Source of the DNA: Streptomyces aurantiacus
Lineage (GTDB): Bacteria > Actinomycetota > Actinomycetes > Streptomycetales > Streptomycetaceae
Direction of reading: 5' to 3'
NCBI RefSeq assembly: GCF_027107535.1
Contig: NZ_CP114283.1
Coordinates: forward strand, 2,232,001-2,296,000
Length of the DNA: 64,000 nucleotides
Position 1 is the stretch's first letter. Each line of letters begins with the position of its first letter. The position numbers and the translations under genes are program-made. Of the stretch, positions 45,692 through 55,375 are shown one piece after another. Under the pieces are notes generated by a model. The model was not told the origin of the DNA. It saw nothing but the letters and a program-made list of their open reading frames with translations, and searched no databases.

Positions 45692-47779
45692 TCAGCGCTG
45701 GGCTGCGGCGATCGATTCCCGGGCGGCGTTCGCGACGTTCTCGGCAGTGAAACCGAACTCCTGGAAGAGGACCTTGCCGTCGGCCGAAGCACCGAAGTGC
45801 TCCAGGGAAACGATGCGGCCCGCGTCCCCGACGAAGCGGTGCCAGGTCAGACCGATACCGGCCTCGACCGCGACGCGCGCCTTCACGGACGGGGGAAGCA
45901 CCGATTCCCGGTACCCCTGGTCCTGCTCGTCGAACCATTCCACGGACGGCATGGAGACGACCCGTGTCGGCGTGCCCGCGGCCTCCAGCTGCTCGCGCGC
46001 CTCGACGGCCACGTGCACCTCGGACCCGGTCGCGATGAGCACGACCTCCGGCGTCCCGGTGGACGCCTCGAAGAGCACGTAACCGCCCTTCGCCGCATCC
46101 TCGTTGGCCTCGTACGTCGGTACGCCCTGACGGGTCAGCGCGAGACCGTGCGGAGCGCCCTTGCCGAAGACCTTGGTGTAGCGCCTGAGGATCTCGCGCC
46201 AGGCGATCGCGGTCTCGTTGGCGTCCGCCGGACGGACGACGTTGAGGCCCGGGATGGCGCGCAGGGAGGCGAGGTGTTCGACCGGCTGGTGCGTCGGGCC
46301 GTCCTCGCCGAGTCCGACCGAGTCGTGCGTCCACACGTACGTCACCGGCAGGTGCATCAGCGCGGACAGGCGTACGGCGTTGCGCATGTAGTCGGAGAAC
46401 ACCAGGAAGGTGCCGCCGTAGATGCGGGTGTTGCCGTGCAGCGCGATGCCGTTCATCTCCGCGGCCATGGAGTGCTCGCGGATGCCGAAGTGGATCGTGC
46501 GGCCGTACGGGTCCGCCTCCGGCAGCGGGTTGTCCGCCGGGAGGAACGAACTCGTCTTGTCGATGGTCGTGTTGTTCGAGCCGGCGAGGTCGGCCGAACC
46601 GCCCCACAGCTCGGGGATGACCGCGCCGAGAGCCTGGAGGACCTTGCCGGACGCGGCACGCGTGGCGACGCCCTTGCCCGTCTCGAAGACCGGGAGCTTC
46701 TCCTCCCAGCCGGTGGGCAGCTCGGCCGCGGCGATGCGGTCGAACTCGGCTGCGCGCTCCGCGTTGGCGGTCCGCCAGGCGGCGAAGCCCTTCTCCCACT
46801 CGGCCTTGGCCTCGCGGCCGCGGTCGAGCGCCCGGCGCGCGTGCGCCAGCACCTCGTCGGCGACCTCGAAGGACTGCTCCGGGTCGAAGCCGAGGACACG
46901 CTTGGTGGCCGCGACCTCGTCGTCGCCGAGCGCCGAGCCGTGCGCGGCCTCGGTGTTCTGGGCGTTCGGGGCGGGCCAGGCGATGATCGAGCGCATCGCG
47001 ATGAACGACGGCTTGTCCGTGACCGCCTTCGCGGCCTCGATCGCCGCGTACAGGGCGGCCGGGTCGAGGTCGCCGTTCTCCTGCGGCTCCACACGCTGGA
47101 CGTGCCAGCCGTAGGCCTCGTACCGCTTCTCCGTGTCCTCGGAGACGGCGGTCTCGGTGTCGCCCTCGATCGAGATGTGGTTGTCGTCCCACAGCAGGAC
47201 CAGGTTGCCGAGCTTCTGGTGGCCCGCCATCGAGGACGCCTCGCCGGAGATGCCCTCCTGGAGGCAGCCGTCACCGGCGATCGCGAAGACGAAATGGTCG
47301 AACGGGGAGGTGCCGGGGGCCGCCTCCGGGTCGAACAGGCCGCGCTCGTAGCGGGCGGCCATCGCCATGCCCACCGCGTTGGCGACACCCTGGCCCAGCG
47401 GCCCGGTCGTCGTCTCCACGCCGGGGGTGTGCCCGTACTCGGGGTGCCCCGGGGTGCGGGAGCCCCACGTCCTGAAGGACTTCAGGTCGTCCAGCTCCAG
47501 GCCGAAGCCGGCCAGGTACAGCTGGGTGTAGAGGGTCAGGGACGAATGGCCCGCGGACAGCACGAAGCGGTCGCGGCCGGTCCAGTCGGGGTCCGCCGGG
47601 TCGTGCCGCATCACCTTCTGGAAGAGGGTGTACGCGGCGGGTGCCAGACTCATCGCCGTACCCGGATGGCCGTTGCCGACCTTCTGTACGGCGTCGGCGG
47701 CCAGGATGCGGGCGGTGTCGACGGCCCGCTGGTCCAACTCGGTCCACTCGAGGTCTGTTGTGGTCGGCTTGGTGCTCAC
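45692..47779 (-). CDS. tkt: Transketolase
   Basis: A 695-residue TPP-dependent transketolase. The first domain shows [40 protein letters not shown] and the TPP motif [20 protein letters not shown] ... [14 protein letters not shown]. The pyrimidine domain has [18 protein letters not shown] and [20 protein letters not shown], and the C-terminal domain follows. The GTG at 47779 opens the tkt-tal-zwf-opcA-pgl operon, so its promoter, in the region shared with ctaB, probably drives the entire pathway. A strong dyad lies about 160-190 bp upstream. Confidence 0.97.
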   Translation of the reverse strand: MSTKPTTTDLEWTELDQRAVDTARILAADAVQKVGNGHPGTAMSLAPAAYTLFQKVMRHDPADPDWTGRDRFVLSAGHSSLTLYTQLYLAGFGLELDDLKSFRTWGSRTPGHPEYGHTPGVETTTGPLGQGVANAVGMAMAARYERGLFDPEAAPGTSPFDHFVFAIAGDGCLQEGISGEASSMAGHQKLGNLVLLWDDNHISIEGDTETAVSEDTEKRYEAYGWHVQRVEPQENGDLDPAALYAAIEAAKAVTDKPSFIAMRSIIAWPAPNAQNTEAAHGSALGDDEVAATKRVLGFDPEQSFEVADEVLAHARRALDRGREAKAEWEKGFAAWRTANAERAAEFDRIAAAELPTGWEEKLPVFETGKGVATRAASGKVLQALGAVIPELWGGSADLAGSNNTTIDKTSSFLPADNPLPEADPYGRTIHFGIREHSMAAEMNGIALHGNTRIYGGTFLVFSDYMRNAVRLSALMHLPVTYVWTHDSVGLGEDGPTHQPVEHLASLRAIPGLNVVRPADANETAIAWREILRRYTKVFGKGAPHGLALTRQGVPTYEANEDAAKGGYVLFEASTGTPEVVLIATGSEVHVAVEAREQLEAAGTPTRVVSMPSVEWFDEQDQGYRESVLPPSVKARVAVEAGIGLTWHRFVGDAGRIVSLEHFGASADGKVLFQEFGFTAENVANAARESIAAAQR

Positions 47780-47936
47780 CCTGGGTCAGGGCTCCTCTCC
47801 ACATGTTCCACATGTCGAATGCCGGTGCACGTGGCGCCCACCGGCTCGCTGTCGAGCCTACCCCCGTGGGAACGCGCATTTTTTCGAGTCATTCCAGACT
47901 GCCGGGACTCTCCCTCTTCCGCCTCCCGACCGGCGC

Positions 47937-47965
47937 GTTCCGTATTCGGCAAGTGAATACGGAAC
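47937..47965. promoter_or_regulatory. 11-7-11 inverted repeat in the tkt/ctaB divergent promoter region
   Basis: GTTCCGTATTC at 47937-47947 and GAATACGGAAC at 47955-47965 are perfect inverted repeats around GGCAAGT. The arms are much more AT-rich than the surroundings and sit within the 361-bp space between divergent tkt and ctaB starts. It is a good candidate binding site for a dimeric regulator; which regulator is unknown. The remainder of the 361 bp shows no gene. Confidence 0.65.
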
Positions 47966-48140
47966 CATTGAACCGACTGCTCAATCCGCAGCCGATCAGT
48001 CCTTCGCGGGACCCTTCCAACACGAGACGACCCCCGCGAGAGCCGGGGTCTGGGCAACGTCTACAGTGGCGTGGTACGCGCGAGCCTTTACCGGGAGTTC
48101 ACACCCGGGGCTCGCTGGGATGTCTCTGTCAGGGGTGTGC

Positions 48141-49091
48141 GTGACGGCCGTTGAATCCCGTCCAGCGGGAGTACTCGGTGGGACGAGCCAGGGTACGAAC
48201 CACCGGCCGTTCGGGGCCCGGGTCAAGGCGTTCGTCGCTCTCACCAAGCCGCGGATCATCGAACTGCTGCTGATCACCACCGTTCCGGTGATGTTCCTGG
48301 CGCAGCAGGGTGTGCCCGATCTGAAGCTGGTGCTCCTCACCTGTCTCGGCGGCTACCTCTCCGCCGGCGGCGCCAACGCCCTGAACATGTACATCGACCG
48401 TGACATCGACGCGCTCATGGAGCGCACGTCGCAGCGGCCGCTGGTCACCGGGATGGTCAGCCCGCGCGAGTGCCTCGCCTTCGGCGTCACGCTCGCCGTG
48501 GTCTCCACACTTCTGTTCGGTCTGACCGTCAACTGGCTGTCCGCCTGGCTGTCGCTCGGAGCCCTGCTCTTCTACGTCGTCGTCTACACGATGATCCTCA
48601 AGCGGCGTACGTCGCAGAACATCGTGTGGGGCGGCATCGCCGGCTGTCTGCCCGTCCTCATCGGCTGGTCCGCCGTCACCGACTCCATGTCGTGGGCCCC
48701 GGTCATCCTCTTCCTCGTCATGTTCTTCTGGACGCCGCCGCACTACTGGCCGCTCTCCATGAAGGTGAGGGAGGACTACGCGCGCGTGGGCGTGCCGATG
48801 CTGCCGGTCATCGCCTCCAACCGGGTCGTCGCACGGCAGATCGTCCTCTACAGCTGGGCCATGGTCGCCGTCTCCCTGCTGCTGACGCCGCTGGGCTACA
48901 CGGGCTGGTTCTACACCGTCGTCGCCGTGGTGACCGGAGGCTTCTGGCTCTGGGAGGCGCACGGCCTGCAGTCCCGGGCGAAGAACGGCGCCGTGGGCGC
49001 CAAGCTGAAGGAGATGCGGCTCTTCCACTGGTCCATCACGTACGTGTCACTGCTGTTCGTGGCAGTGGCGGTGGACCCCTTCCTGCGCTGA
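48141..49091 (+). CDS. ctaB: Protoheme IX farnesyltransferase (heme O synthase)
   Basis: A 316-residue UbiA-family membrane enzyme that adds a farnesyl group to heme B to make heme O for terminal oxidases. The first Asp-rich motif is in [20 protein letters not shown] followed by RPLVTG; the second region is [12 protein letters not shown]. About seven to nine helices are visible. The GTG at 48141 has AGGGG upstream; a longer frame from 48120 lacks a site. It is divergent from tkt. ctaA, the next enzyme, lies 3 kb downstream on the other strand. Confidence 0.96.
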   Translation: MTAVESRPAGVLGGTSQGTNHRPFGARVKAFVALTKPRIIELLLITTVPVMFLAQQGVPDLKLVLLTCLGGYLSAGGANALNMYIDRDIDALMERTSQRPLVTGMVSPRECLAFGVTLAVVSTLLFGLTVNWLSAWLSLGALLFYVVVYTMILKRRTSQNIVWGGIAGCLPVLIGWSAVTDSMSWAPVILFLVMFFWTPPHYWPLSMKVREDYARVGVPMLPVIASNRVVARQIVLYSWAMVAVSLLLTPLGYTGWFYTVVAVVTGGFWLWEAHGLQSRAKNGAVGAKLKEMRLFHWSITYVSLLFVAVAVDPFLR

Positions 49092-49176
49092 CGCTCCGCG
49101 CCCCGGCCCGGGTGCGTGGGGAAGACCACTGAGCCCGGGCGTCGCCAGTCGATCTACCCGTCGGTAGCATCCTGGT

Positions 49177-49533
49177 ATGGCAGACATCCAGCAGGTTGAC
49201 GAGGGCGCGGGCCCCGAGCGGGACGCCAGGACCGAGCGCCGCGCGGCGAAGCTCGCCAAGCAGATCTCCTCCTTCGCGCAGGCCCACGGCGGCGCCGAGG
49301 GCCAGATCGCCTACCTCGGGCAGAAGGGCGCCCGGATCGTCCTCGTGGGTGAGGACGGCGACTGGGGCGATCTCGTGGCCCCCAGCTACGCCGTCGCCGA
49401 ACAGGCCGTGAAGGAATCCGGCATCACCGTCCACGACGACTTCGACGGTGAGTTCGCGAACAAGGTCAGGACCGGCCCGTACGAGTGGACCCGCATGGCG
49501 GGCATCCAGGTGGGCGGCCCCGGCAACGCCTGA
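49177..49533 (+). CDS. Conserved small hypothetical protein
   Basis: A 118-residue soluble protein beginning MADIQQVDEGAGPERDARTE. The core KLAKQISSFAQAHGGAEGQI, AYLGQKGARIVLVGEDGDWG and DLVAPSYAVAEQAVKESGIT reads as an alpha/beta domain, then HDDFDGEFANKVRTGPYEW. I know of no assigned function. It follows ctaB by 85 bp on the same strand and could share its transcript. Confidence 0.8.
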   Translation: MADIQQVDEGAGPERDARTERRAAKLAKQISSFAQAHGGAEGQIAYLGQKGARIVLVGEDGDWGDLVAPSYAVAEQAVKESGITVHDDFDGEFANKVRTGPYEWTRMAGIQVGGPGNA

Positions 49534-49705
49534 ACCCGGTCCCGGCCGCCGCGCCCTCGCTCGGAGCCCAGGACCGTGATGTCCGCGGCTCCGCCGCACG
49601 GGCCCGGCCGGCCACGACCGACCCGCGGTCCCCAGGCCAACACCTGACCCCTGTCTCGCCCGTTAGGCCCCGTAATGGCAGGGCCCTTACGCGGGGGGAG
49701 TCCGG

Positions 49706-50812
49706 ATGATCGAAACGCCGTCGCTGGTGGACCAGTACTGCCACGGCGTGCTGCGGACGGAGCTGGGCCTCGGCACCTTCGAGGCCCAGCTGGCCAGGGG
49801 CGAGGGGCCGCCCGCGGCAGGCACCACCTTCTTCGACACGCAGACCGGGTTCGCCGTACGCCGCTGGTGCCCCCCGCTGCTCGGGCTGGAACCGCACTGC
49901 CCGCCCGCCCGCTACCTGGCGCGACGCCGGGAGCTCGGCGTGCTGGAGTCGGGGCGCAAGCTGCTGCGGGGAAGCGGCATCACGACCTATCTGGTCGACA
50001 CGGGGCTGCCGGGCGACCTCACCGGCCCCGGCGAGATGGCCTCCACCGGGGCGGCCGACGCCCACGAGATCGTCCGGCTCGAACTGCTCGCCGAGCAGGT
50101 CGCCGACACCTCCGGCACCGTCGAGTCCTTTCTCGCCAATCTCGCCGAGTCCGTGCACGGGGCGGCCGTGCACGCCGTGGCCTTCACGTCGGTGGCGGGC
50201 GTACGGCACGGACTGGCGCTCGCGCCCGAACCGCCCGGGCCCGGAGAGGTGCGGGGCGCGGCGGGGCGGTGGCTGGCGGGCCGCCCGGTGGGCGGCGCGG
50301 TGAGCGATCCGGTCCTGCTCCGACACCTGCTGTGGATCGCGGTCGCCTCGGGCCTGCCCCTCCAGCTGCACGCCGGTCTCGGCGAACCGGGCATGCGGAT
50401 CGACCGCACCGATCCCGTCCTGCTCACCGACTTCGCCCGCGCCACGGCCGGCCTCGGCACGGACCTGGTGCTGCTGCACGGCTACCCGTACCACCGGCAC
50501 GCGGCGCACCTCGCCGGGGTCTTCCCGCACGTGTACGCCGACCTGGGCGCGGCGCTCGTGCGGACCGGGGCGCGGGCGGCGGCCGTCCTCTCGGAGATCC
50601 TGGAGCTCGCCCCCTTCGGCAAGCTCCTCTTCTCCAGCGGGGCCCACGGGCTGCCCGAGCTCCACGTGGTCGGAGCCCGGCTCTTCCGGGAGGCGCTCGC
50701 ACGGGTGCTCGGCACCTGGGTGGCGGAGGGCGCATGGTCGCTGGCCGACGCGCAGCGGGTGGCGGGACTGATCGCGGCGGGAAACGCACGGCGGGTGTAC
50801 GGGGTGGAGTGA
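49706..50812 (+). CDS. Amidohydrolase-family protein
   Basis: A 368-residue protein of the amidohydrolase_2 (TIM-barrel) type. SLVDQYCHGVLRTELGL is a metal-motif-like start (H..G in place of the canonical HxH). GLPLQLHAGLGEPGMRID has the barrel His, LVLLHGYPYHRHAAHLAGVF another metal His, and KLLFSSGAHGLPELHVVGAR the late substrate region where a metal Asp is usual; the C-terminal helix ends in NARRVYGV, as in this family. Such enzymes hydrolyse or decarboxylate small carboxylates. The departure from HxH and the unclear terminal Asp leave catalysis uncertain. The downstream nucleotidyltransferase-like gene starts 18 bp after its stop. Confidence 0.75.
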   Translation: MIETPSLVDQYCHGVLRTELGLGTFEAQLARGEGPPAAGTTFFDTQTGFAVRRWCPPLLGLEPHCPPARYLARRRELGVLESGRKLLRGSGITTYLVDTGLPGDLTGPGEMASTGAADAHEIVRLELLAEQVADTSGTVESFLANLAESVHGAAVHAVAFTSVAGVRHGLALAPEPPGPGEVRGAAGRWLAGRPVGGAVSDPVLLRHLLWIAVASGLPLQLHAGLGEPGMRIDRTDPVLLTDFARATAGLGTDLVLLHGYPYHRHAAHLAGVFPHVYADLGAALVRTGARAAAVLSEILELAPFGKLLFSSGAHGLPELHVVGARLFREALARVLGTWVAEGAWSLADAQRVAGLIAAGNARRVYGVE

Positions 50813-50830
50813 ACTGCACAGACTGGGTGC

Positions 50831-51580
50831 ATGACTCGCAGCGGCGCGACCGACCGGCTCCTCGACCGCTTTCTCACGGAACTGCGCGGACTCACCCCCG
50901 TCGCCGCGTGGGCGCACGGCTCGCTCGGCGGGGGCGACTACCAGGAGGGCCGCAGCGACCTGGACCTGATCGTGGTCCTCGACGGGACGATCACGGCGAG
51001 GACGGTCTGGCGGGTGGCCCTGCTGCACGCCAGGCTGCGTACCGAACCGCTTGTCGCCAAACTGCACTGCACCTATCTGACGCCCGCGACGGCGGCCGGC
51101 GCGGAGCGGCGGCACCTCACGTGGGCGCACCAGCGGCTCTTCAAGCGGACGGTCACGCCGGTGACCCGGCGCGAACTGCACACCTTCGGACTGGTCCTGT
51201 CCGGGCAGCCGCCCGAGCAGCTGCTGCCGCCCGTGACGGACGACGAGCTCGCCGAGTTCGTCGCGCGGGACCAGCGGGACTTCTGGCGACCGCAGGTCGA
51301 CCGGTCCGCCGACTGGACGCAGGACGTGTGGGTGGACCTGGGGCTGGTCACCCACGCCCGTGCCGCGGTCACCCTGAGGGAGGGGCGGCTGATCACCAAG
51401 CGGGAGGCCCTCGGTCTGCTGCCCGGTCTCGGCGCACCCGTCGAGGTGGTCCAGGACGTCAGGAGACGGCGGTACGAGGAGCCGGGAGCCACGGGCCGGG
51501 AGTGGGCGGCCCGCAGGGGTCAGCTCACCCGTGACTACCTGGGACCGGCGATCGACCGCCTGGTGGCCGCGTACACGTGA
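50831..51580 (+). CDS. Nucleotidyltransferase-domain protein
   Basis: A 249-residue protein with a minimal nucleotidyltransferase motif HGSLGGGDYQEGRSDLDLIV at about residues 29-48, in which GS and DLD are the NTP/Mg2+ site. The C-terminal part (DELAEFVARDQRDFWRPQVD, WVDLGLVTHARAAVTLREGR, LITKREALGLLP) resembles the helical domain of ANT(3'')/ANT(9)-type aminoglycoside adenylyltransferases (DUF4111-like). It could modify a small molecule or be a housekeeping relative with no resistance role. It follows the amidohydrolase gene by 18 bp and converges with ctaA. Confidence 0.8.
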   Translation: MTRSGATDRLLDRFLTELRGLTPVAAWAHGSLGGGDYQEGRSDLDLIVVLDGTITARTVWRVALLHARLRTEPLVAKLHCTYLTPATAAGAERRHLTWAHQRLFKRTVTPVTRRELHTFGLVLSGQPPEQLLPPVTDDELAEFVARDQRDFWRPQVDRSADWTQDVWVDLGLVTHARAAVTLREGRLITKREALGLLPGLGAPVEVVQDVRRRRYEEPGATGREWAARRGQLTRDYLGPAIDRLVAAYT

Positions 51581-51604
51581 CGCACGGGCGCGCCCGACGT
51601 CCGC

Positions 51605-52612
51605 TCAGGTGCGGCTGAGTGCCGACCGTGTCGACTGGCCCGGCAGTTCCGCCACGATCTCGGGCCGCTCCCGCAGCGCCAGGAGCACCCGGAGGGTGGC
51701 GATCCACACCAGGCAGGAGCCGAACATGTGGAGGCCGACCAGGACCTCCGGGAGGTCGGTGAAGTACTGGACGTAGCCGATCGCTCCCTGCGCGAGGAGC
51801 ACCAGGAAGAGATCGCGGGTGCGGTGCAGGGGAGCCGGGGGCGCGTCGACGGCCTTCAGCACGAACCACAGGGCGAAGGCCAGCGTCACCACGATCCAGG
51901 CCAGGACCGCGTGCAGTTTGGTGACGTTCTCCCAGTTCAGCGGGATGCGCTCGACCTCGCTGGAGTCACCGGCGTGCGGGCCGGCGCCGGTCACGACCGT
52001 GCCCACCGCGATCAGCAGCACGGTGGTGGCGACCAGGATCCACGCCATCTGCAGCACCGGCTTGCCCACCAGCGGGCGCGGCGCGTCGTCGCCCTCCCGG
52101 GTGCGCTGCCACATCACCGTGGCGACGGCGATCAGAGCGGTGGAGAGGAGGAAGTGGGCGGCGACCGTGTACGGGTTGAGGCCGACGAGGACGACGACGC
52201 CACCGAGGACGGCGTTGCCCATGACGACCCAGAACTGCGTCCAGCCGAGCCGGGTGAGGCTGCGCCGGTACGGCTTCTGCGAGCGCGCGGCGATGATCGC
52301 CCAGCCGACCGCGGCACACAGGACGTACGTCAGCATGCGGTTGCCGAACTCGATGACGCCGTGCACGCCCATCTCGCTCGTGGTGGTCAGCGAGTCGTCG
52401 GTGCACTTCGGCCAGGTCGGGCAGCCGAGGCCCGAGCCCGTCAGCCGGACGGCACCACCGGTGACCACGATCAGCACCGCCATGACGAGCGCGGCGAGCG
52501 CGGCGCGCCGGACCGTCCGGGGTGACGGGGTCCAGCGCCCGGCGATGAAGGCGAGCGGGTTGCGCACGGCTTGAGCGGCGTCCGCTCGGGTCACGTTTGG
52601 CACGGGATCCAT
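51605..52612 (-). CDS. ctaA: Heme A synthase
   Basis: A 335-residue membrane protein with about eight helices in two four-helix halves. It hydroxylates heme O to heme A for cytochrome c oxidase. GAVRLTGSGLGCPTWPKC contains the loop Cys pair region, HGVIEFGNRMLTYVL and YTVAAHFLLSTALIAVATVM carry heme ligand His residues, and the second half repeats them in VTKLHAVLAWIVVTLAFAL and LVGLHMFGSCLVW. The ATG at 52612 is chosen. It is downstream of the ABC-2 exporter genes on the same strand with 64 bp between. Confidence 0.95.
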   Translation of the reverse strand: MDPVPNVTRADAAQAVRNPLAFIAGRWTPSPRTVRRAALAALVMAVLIVVTGGAVRLTGSGLGCPTWPKCTDDSLTTTSEMGVHGVIEFGNRMLTYVLCAAVGWAIIAARSQKPYRRSLTRLGWTQFWVVMGNAVLGGVVVLVGLNPYTVAAHFLLSTALIAVATVMWQRTREGDDAPRPLVGKPVLQMAWILVATTVLLIAVGTVVTGAGPHAGDSSEVERIPLNWENVTKLHAVLAWIVVTLAFALWFVLKAVDAPPAPLHRTRDLFLVLLAQGAIGYVQYFTDLPEVLVGLHMFGSCLVWIATLRVLLALRERPEIVAELPGQSTRSALSRT

Positions 52613-52676
52613 CGTAGGGGGCTGCTTGTGCACGCGTTCACGAGCCCCCTCCCTGCCACCTTCCGCCACCGTGCCG

Positions 52677-53471
52677 TCACTCCCATCGGAAGAACCTGCC
52701 GGCGGCCGCGAGGCCCACCACGGCCCACACGGAGAGGATCCCGAGGTCCGCCCAGGGCATGCCGGACCCGTGCTGCAGCACGTCCCGCAGACCGTCCGAG
52801 AGCGCTGTGATCGGCAGCAGGCCGAGGACGTCCTGCGCCGCCGCCGGGAACTTGTCCAGCGGGACGATCACCCCGCCGCCCACGAGCAGCAGCAGGAAGA
52901 CCAGGTTCGCGGCGGCCAGCGTGGCCTCTGCCTTCAGCGTGCCCGCCATGAGGAGACCGAGACCGGAGAAGGCGGCGGTGCCGACGACGAGGAGCAGCAG
53001 TACGGCGAAAGGGTTGCCCTCCGGCGACCAGCCGAGCGTCAGGGCGATGACCGTCACGAGAATCACCTGGAGCACCTCCGTGACCAGCACGGACAGCGTC
53101 TTGGCCGTCATCAGGCCCCAGCGGGGCAGGGGCGAGACGGCGAGCCGCTTCAGCACGCCGTACCGCCGCTCGAAGCCCGTCGCGATCGCCTGACCGGTGA
53201 ACGCCGTCGACATCACGGCGAGCGCGAGGATGCCCGGCGCCAGGAAGTCGACGGCCTCGCCCTCGCCCGTGTCGACGACGTCCACCGCGCTGAACAGCAC
53301 GAGCAGCAGCGTCGGGATGATCACGGTCAGAAGCAGCTGCTCGCCGTTGCGCAGCAGCATCCTCGTCTCGAGCGCCGCCTGCGCCGCGATCATCCGGGGC
53401 AGCGGGGCCGCTCCCGGCCTCGGCGCGTACGTGCCCCCGCCCGTGGCCCGAACGTCCGATTCCGCACTCAT
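52677..53471 (-). CDS. ABC-2 type transporter permease
   Basis: A 264-residue membrane protein with about six helices (LLLTVIIPTLLLVLFSAVDV, FLAPGILALAVMSTAFTGQA, VLQVILVTVIALTLGWSP, FAVLLLLVVGTAAFSGLGLL). The amphipathic segment before ERRYGVLKRLAVSPLPRWGL is typical of ABC-2 exporters. It overlaps the ATPase gene (ATGA), forming an exporter. In actinobacteria this pair is frequently placed by ctaA and suf; the substrate is unknown. Confidence 0.92.
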   Translation of the reverse strand: MSAESDVRATGGGTYAPRPGAAPLPRMIAAQAALETRMLLRNGEQLLLTVIIPTLLLVLFSAVDVVDTGEGEAVDFLAPGILALAVMSTAFTGQAIATGFERRYGVLKRLAVSPLPRWGLMTAKTLSVLVTEVLQVILVTVIALTLGWSPEGNPFAVLLLLVVGTAAFSGLGLLMAGTLKAEATLAAANLVFLLLLVGGGVIVPLDKFPAAAQDVLGLLPITALSDGLRDVLQHGSGMPWADLGILSVWAVVGLAAAGRFFRWE

Positions 53472-54391
53472 CCGCGCAGCTCCTTACCGGTGAGCTCCAA
53501 GAAGACGTCCTCCAGGGTGTGCCGCTCCACGGAGATCTTCTCCGGCATCACCCCGTGCTGGGCGCACCAGGTCGTGACGGTCGCGAGGAGCTGCGGGTCG
53601 ATCTTGCCGCCGACCCGGTACGTGCCCGGGGTCGGCTCGGCCGCCGTGCAGTCGGCCGGGAGGGCCTTGAGGAGGGAGGTCACGTCCAGGCCGGGGCGAC
53701 CGCTGAAGCGGAGGGTGTTCTCGGCGCCGCCGCGGCACAGCTCCTCGGGGGAACCCTGGGCGATGACCCGGCCCGCGTCGATGATCGCCACGTCGTCGGC
53801 GAGCTGCTCGGCCTCGTCCATGTGGTGCGTGGTCAGGATCACCGAGACACCGTCGGTGCGCAGATCGCGTACGAGTTCCCAGGTGGCCCGGCGTGCCTGC
53901 GGGTCGAGGCCCGCGGTCGGCTCGTCCAGGAAGACCAGCTCGGGGCGGCCGACGACGGCCATGGCGAGCGCGAGGCGCTGCTGCTGGCCCCCCGAGAGCC
54001 GGCGGTACGTCGTCCGGCCGCAACTGCCGAGGCCCAGGCGCTCGATCAGCGCGTCCACGTCCAGCGGATGCGCGTGCAGCCCGGCCACGTGCCGGAGCAT
54101 CTCGTCGGCGCGGGCGCCGGAGTAGACGCCGCCGGACTGGAGCATCACGCCGACGCGGGGGCGCAGGGCGGATGCCTCGCGCACCGGGTCGAGGCCCAGC
54201 ACACGGACGGTTCCGGAGTCCGGCCTGCGGTATCCCTCGCAGCTCTCGACGGTGGTCGTCTTGCCCGCGCCGTTGGGGCCGAGCACGGCGGTGACGCCCG
54301 CCCGGGCCACCAGGTCCAGGCCGTCCACCGCGGTCTTCCTGCCGTACCGCTTCACCAGACCGTTGACCTGGACGACTGGCTCACTTCGCAT
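53468..54391 (-). CDS. ABC transporter ATP-binding protein (DrrA/CcmA-type)
   Basis: A 307-residue ATPase with Walker A LGPNGAGKTTTVESCEGYRR, signature LSGGQQQRLALAMAVVGRPE, Walker B LVFLDEPTAGLDPQARRATW and switch His TTHHMDEAEQLADDVAIIDA. The C-terminal ~80 residues (TYRVGGKIDPQLLATVTTWC, DVFLELTGKELRG) are the accessory domain seen in drug-export ATPases. The gene start is preceded and overlapped by a 9-codon mini-ORF reading MRSEAAHAK whose start region duplicates this gene's start region. It overlaps its permease partner by 4 nt. Confidence 0.94.
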   Translation of the reverse strand: MRSEPVVQVNGLVKRYGRKTAVDGLDLVARAGVTAVLGPNGAGKTTTVESCEGYRRPDSGTVRVLGLDPVREASALRPRVGVMLQSGGVYSGARADEMLRHVAGLHAHPLDVDALIERLGLGSCGRTTYRRLSGGQQQRLALAMAVVGRPELVFLDEPTAGLDPQARRATWELVRDLRTDGVSVILTTHHMDEAEQLADDVAIIDAGRVIAQGSPEELCRGGAENTLRFSGRPGLDVTSLLKALPADCTAAEPTPGTYRVGGKIDPQLLATVTTWCAQHGVMPEKISVERHTLEDVFLELTGKELRG

Positions 54392-54410
54392 GGGCGGCCT
54401 CGCTTCGCAT
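54381..54410 (-). other. Overlapping 9-codon mini-ORF at the ABC ATPase start
   Basis: ATG at 54410 opens MRSEAAHAK and stops at 54381 inside the ATPase gene, in another frame. CATGCGAAG-GAG occurs twice 19 bp apart, so the true start and the mini-ORF start are near-duplicates. It might be a decoy or coupling leader, or chance. Confidence 0.3.
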
Positions 54411-54459
54411 GAGCGCCAAGTCTAGGGACGGGCGGGCGGGTGCCGGAGGGCGGGTCGGG

Positions 54460-55299
54460 TCACGAGCGACGCGGGACGGGCGCGTCGTCCATGATCCATT
54501 CCTCCCGCGAGCGGTGCAGCGCGAGCCACCGCTGCGCGTAGGCCACTGCGTCGGCCAGGGGGAACAACCGCACGTCGGCCGCGCCCACCCGGCCACGCAC
54601 GACCGGCCGGTCCCGCTCGAAGTCGGCACCCAGGCTGTCGAACTCCTCCGAGCTGACCGAGACCTCCGTCACGACCTCCCAGCGCGGCCCCTCCGGAGTG
54701 AGCACGGACCTCCCCACCTCGGCCCGGGGCGAGGGGATCCGGTACTCGGCGAGGTGGAAACCGGTGCAGGAGTCGTAGCCCGCGCCGAGCAGCAGCACCC
54801 GGGCGCCCCTCTCCTCCAGGCGGGCCAGCGGGCTGCGCTCGCCCAGCCGGCAGTCCGGGGCGTGGTCCCCGACGACCGCCGCCGCGCCCGGGCCGACGGC
54901 CGCGAACGAGGTCTGCGGATGCGCGCTGCGCAGGGCGCCGGGCCAGGTGCGCACGGTCTCCGGGACGACGCCCACGCCGCGCGAGGGCGTCACGAGCGGG
55001 TCGTACGCGGGCATCGTGGCGCGGATCGTCGGCCACCACTGTTCGGGCACGGCCGGGTTGCTCCACAGGGCCGGGTCGGAGAGGTCCCCGGACTGGGTGG
55101 GAACCACGAGAGTGCCGTCGGGGCCGAGCGCGTCGAGCAGTCCCTGTACGACGGCGACGGCACCTCCGTTGACCCAGCCGAGGGAACGGAGCGACGAGTG
55201 CGCGAGGAGCGTCTCGCCGGGGCGCACACCGAGTGCGCGCAGGTCCGCGGCGAGGGTGGCGCGCGTGACGAGAGGGCCGGTCGGAGGGGGTGTCGGCAT
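54460..55299 (-). CDS. AAC(3)-family aminoglycoside N-acetyltransferase-like protein
   Basis: A 279-residue Antibiotic_NAT-family protein. The N-terminus [20 protein letters not shown], then [20 protein letters not shown] with the family SSL motif, [54 protein letters not shown] and [20 protein letters not shown] are all conserved. AAC(3) enzymes acetylate the 3-amino group of aminoglycosides with acetyl-CoA; close relatives such as FrbF or YokD act on other amines. It may confer resistance but substrate cannot be told. It is divergent from sufR and lies 68 bp upstream of the exporter genes. Confidence 0.88.
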   Translation of the reverse strand: MPTPPPTGPLVTRATLAADLRALGVRPGETLLAHSSLRSLGWVNGGAVAVVQGLLDALGPDGTLVVPTQSGDLSDPALWSNPAVPEQWWPTIRATMPAYDPLVTPSRGVGVVPETVRTWPGALRSAHPQTSFAAVGPGAAAVVGDHAPDCRLGERSPLARLEERGARVLLLGAGYDSCTGFHLAEYRIPSPRAEVGRSVLTPEGPRWEVVTEVSVSSEEFDSLGADFERDRPVVRGRVGAADVRLFPLADAVAYAQRWLALHRSREEWIMDDAPVPRRS

Positions 55300-55341
55300 G
55301 GTTCGGCAGTCTCGCCGACGACCCCGTGTGCCGCCACCGAA

Positions 55342-55355
55342 TTTGATCGATCAAA
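55342..55355. promoter_or_regulatory. 14-bp palindrome upstream of sufR
   Basis: TTTGATCGATCAAA is a perfect palindrome in the AT-rich region between the acetyltransferase gene and sufR. It could serve either divergent gene. No regulator is assigned. Confidence 0.45.
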
Positions 55356-55375
55356 GATCATTGCCGCAGGTCAGA

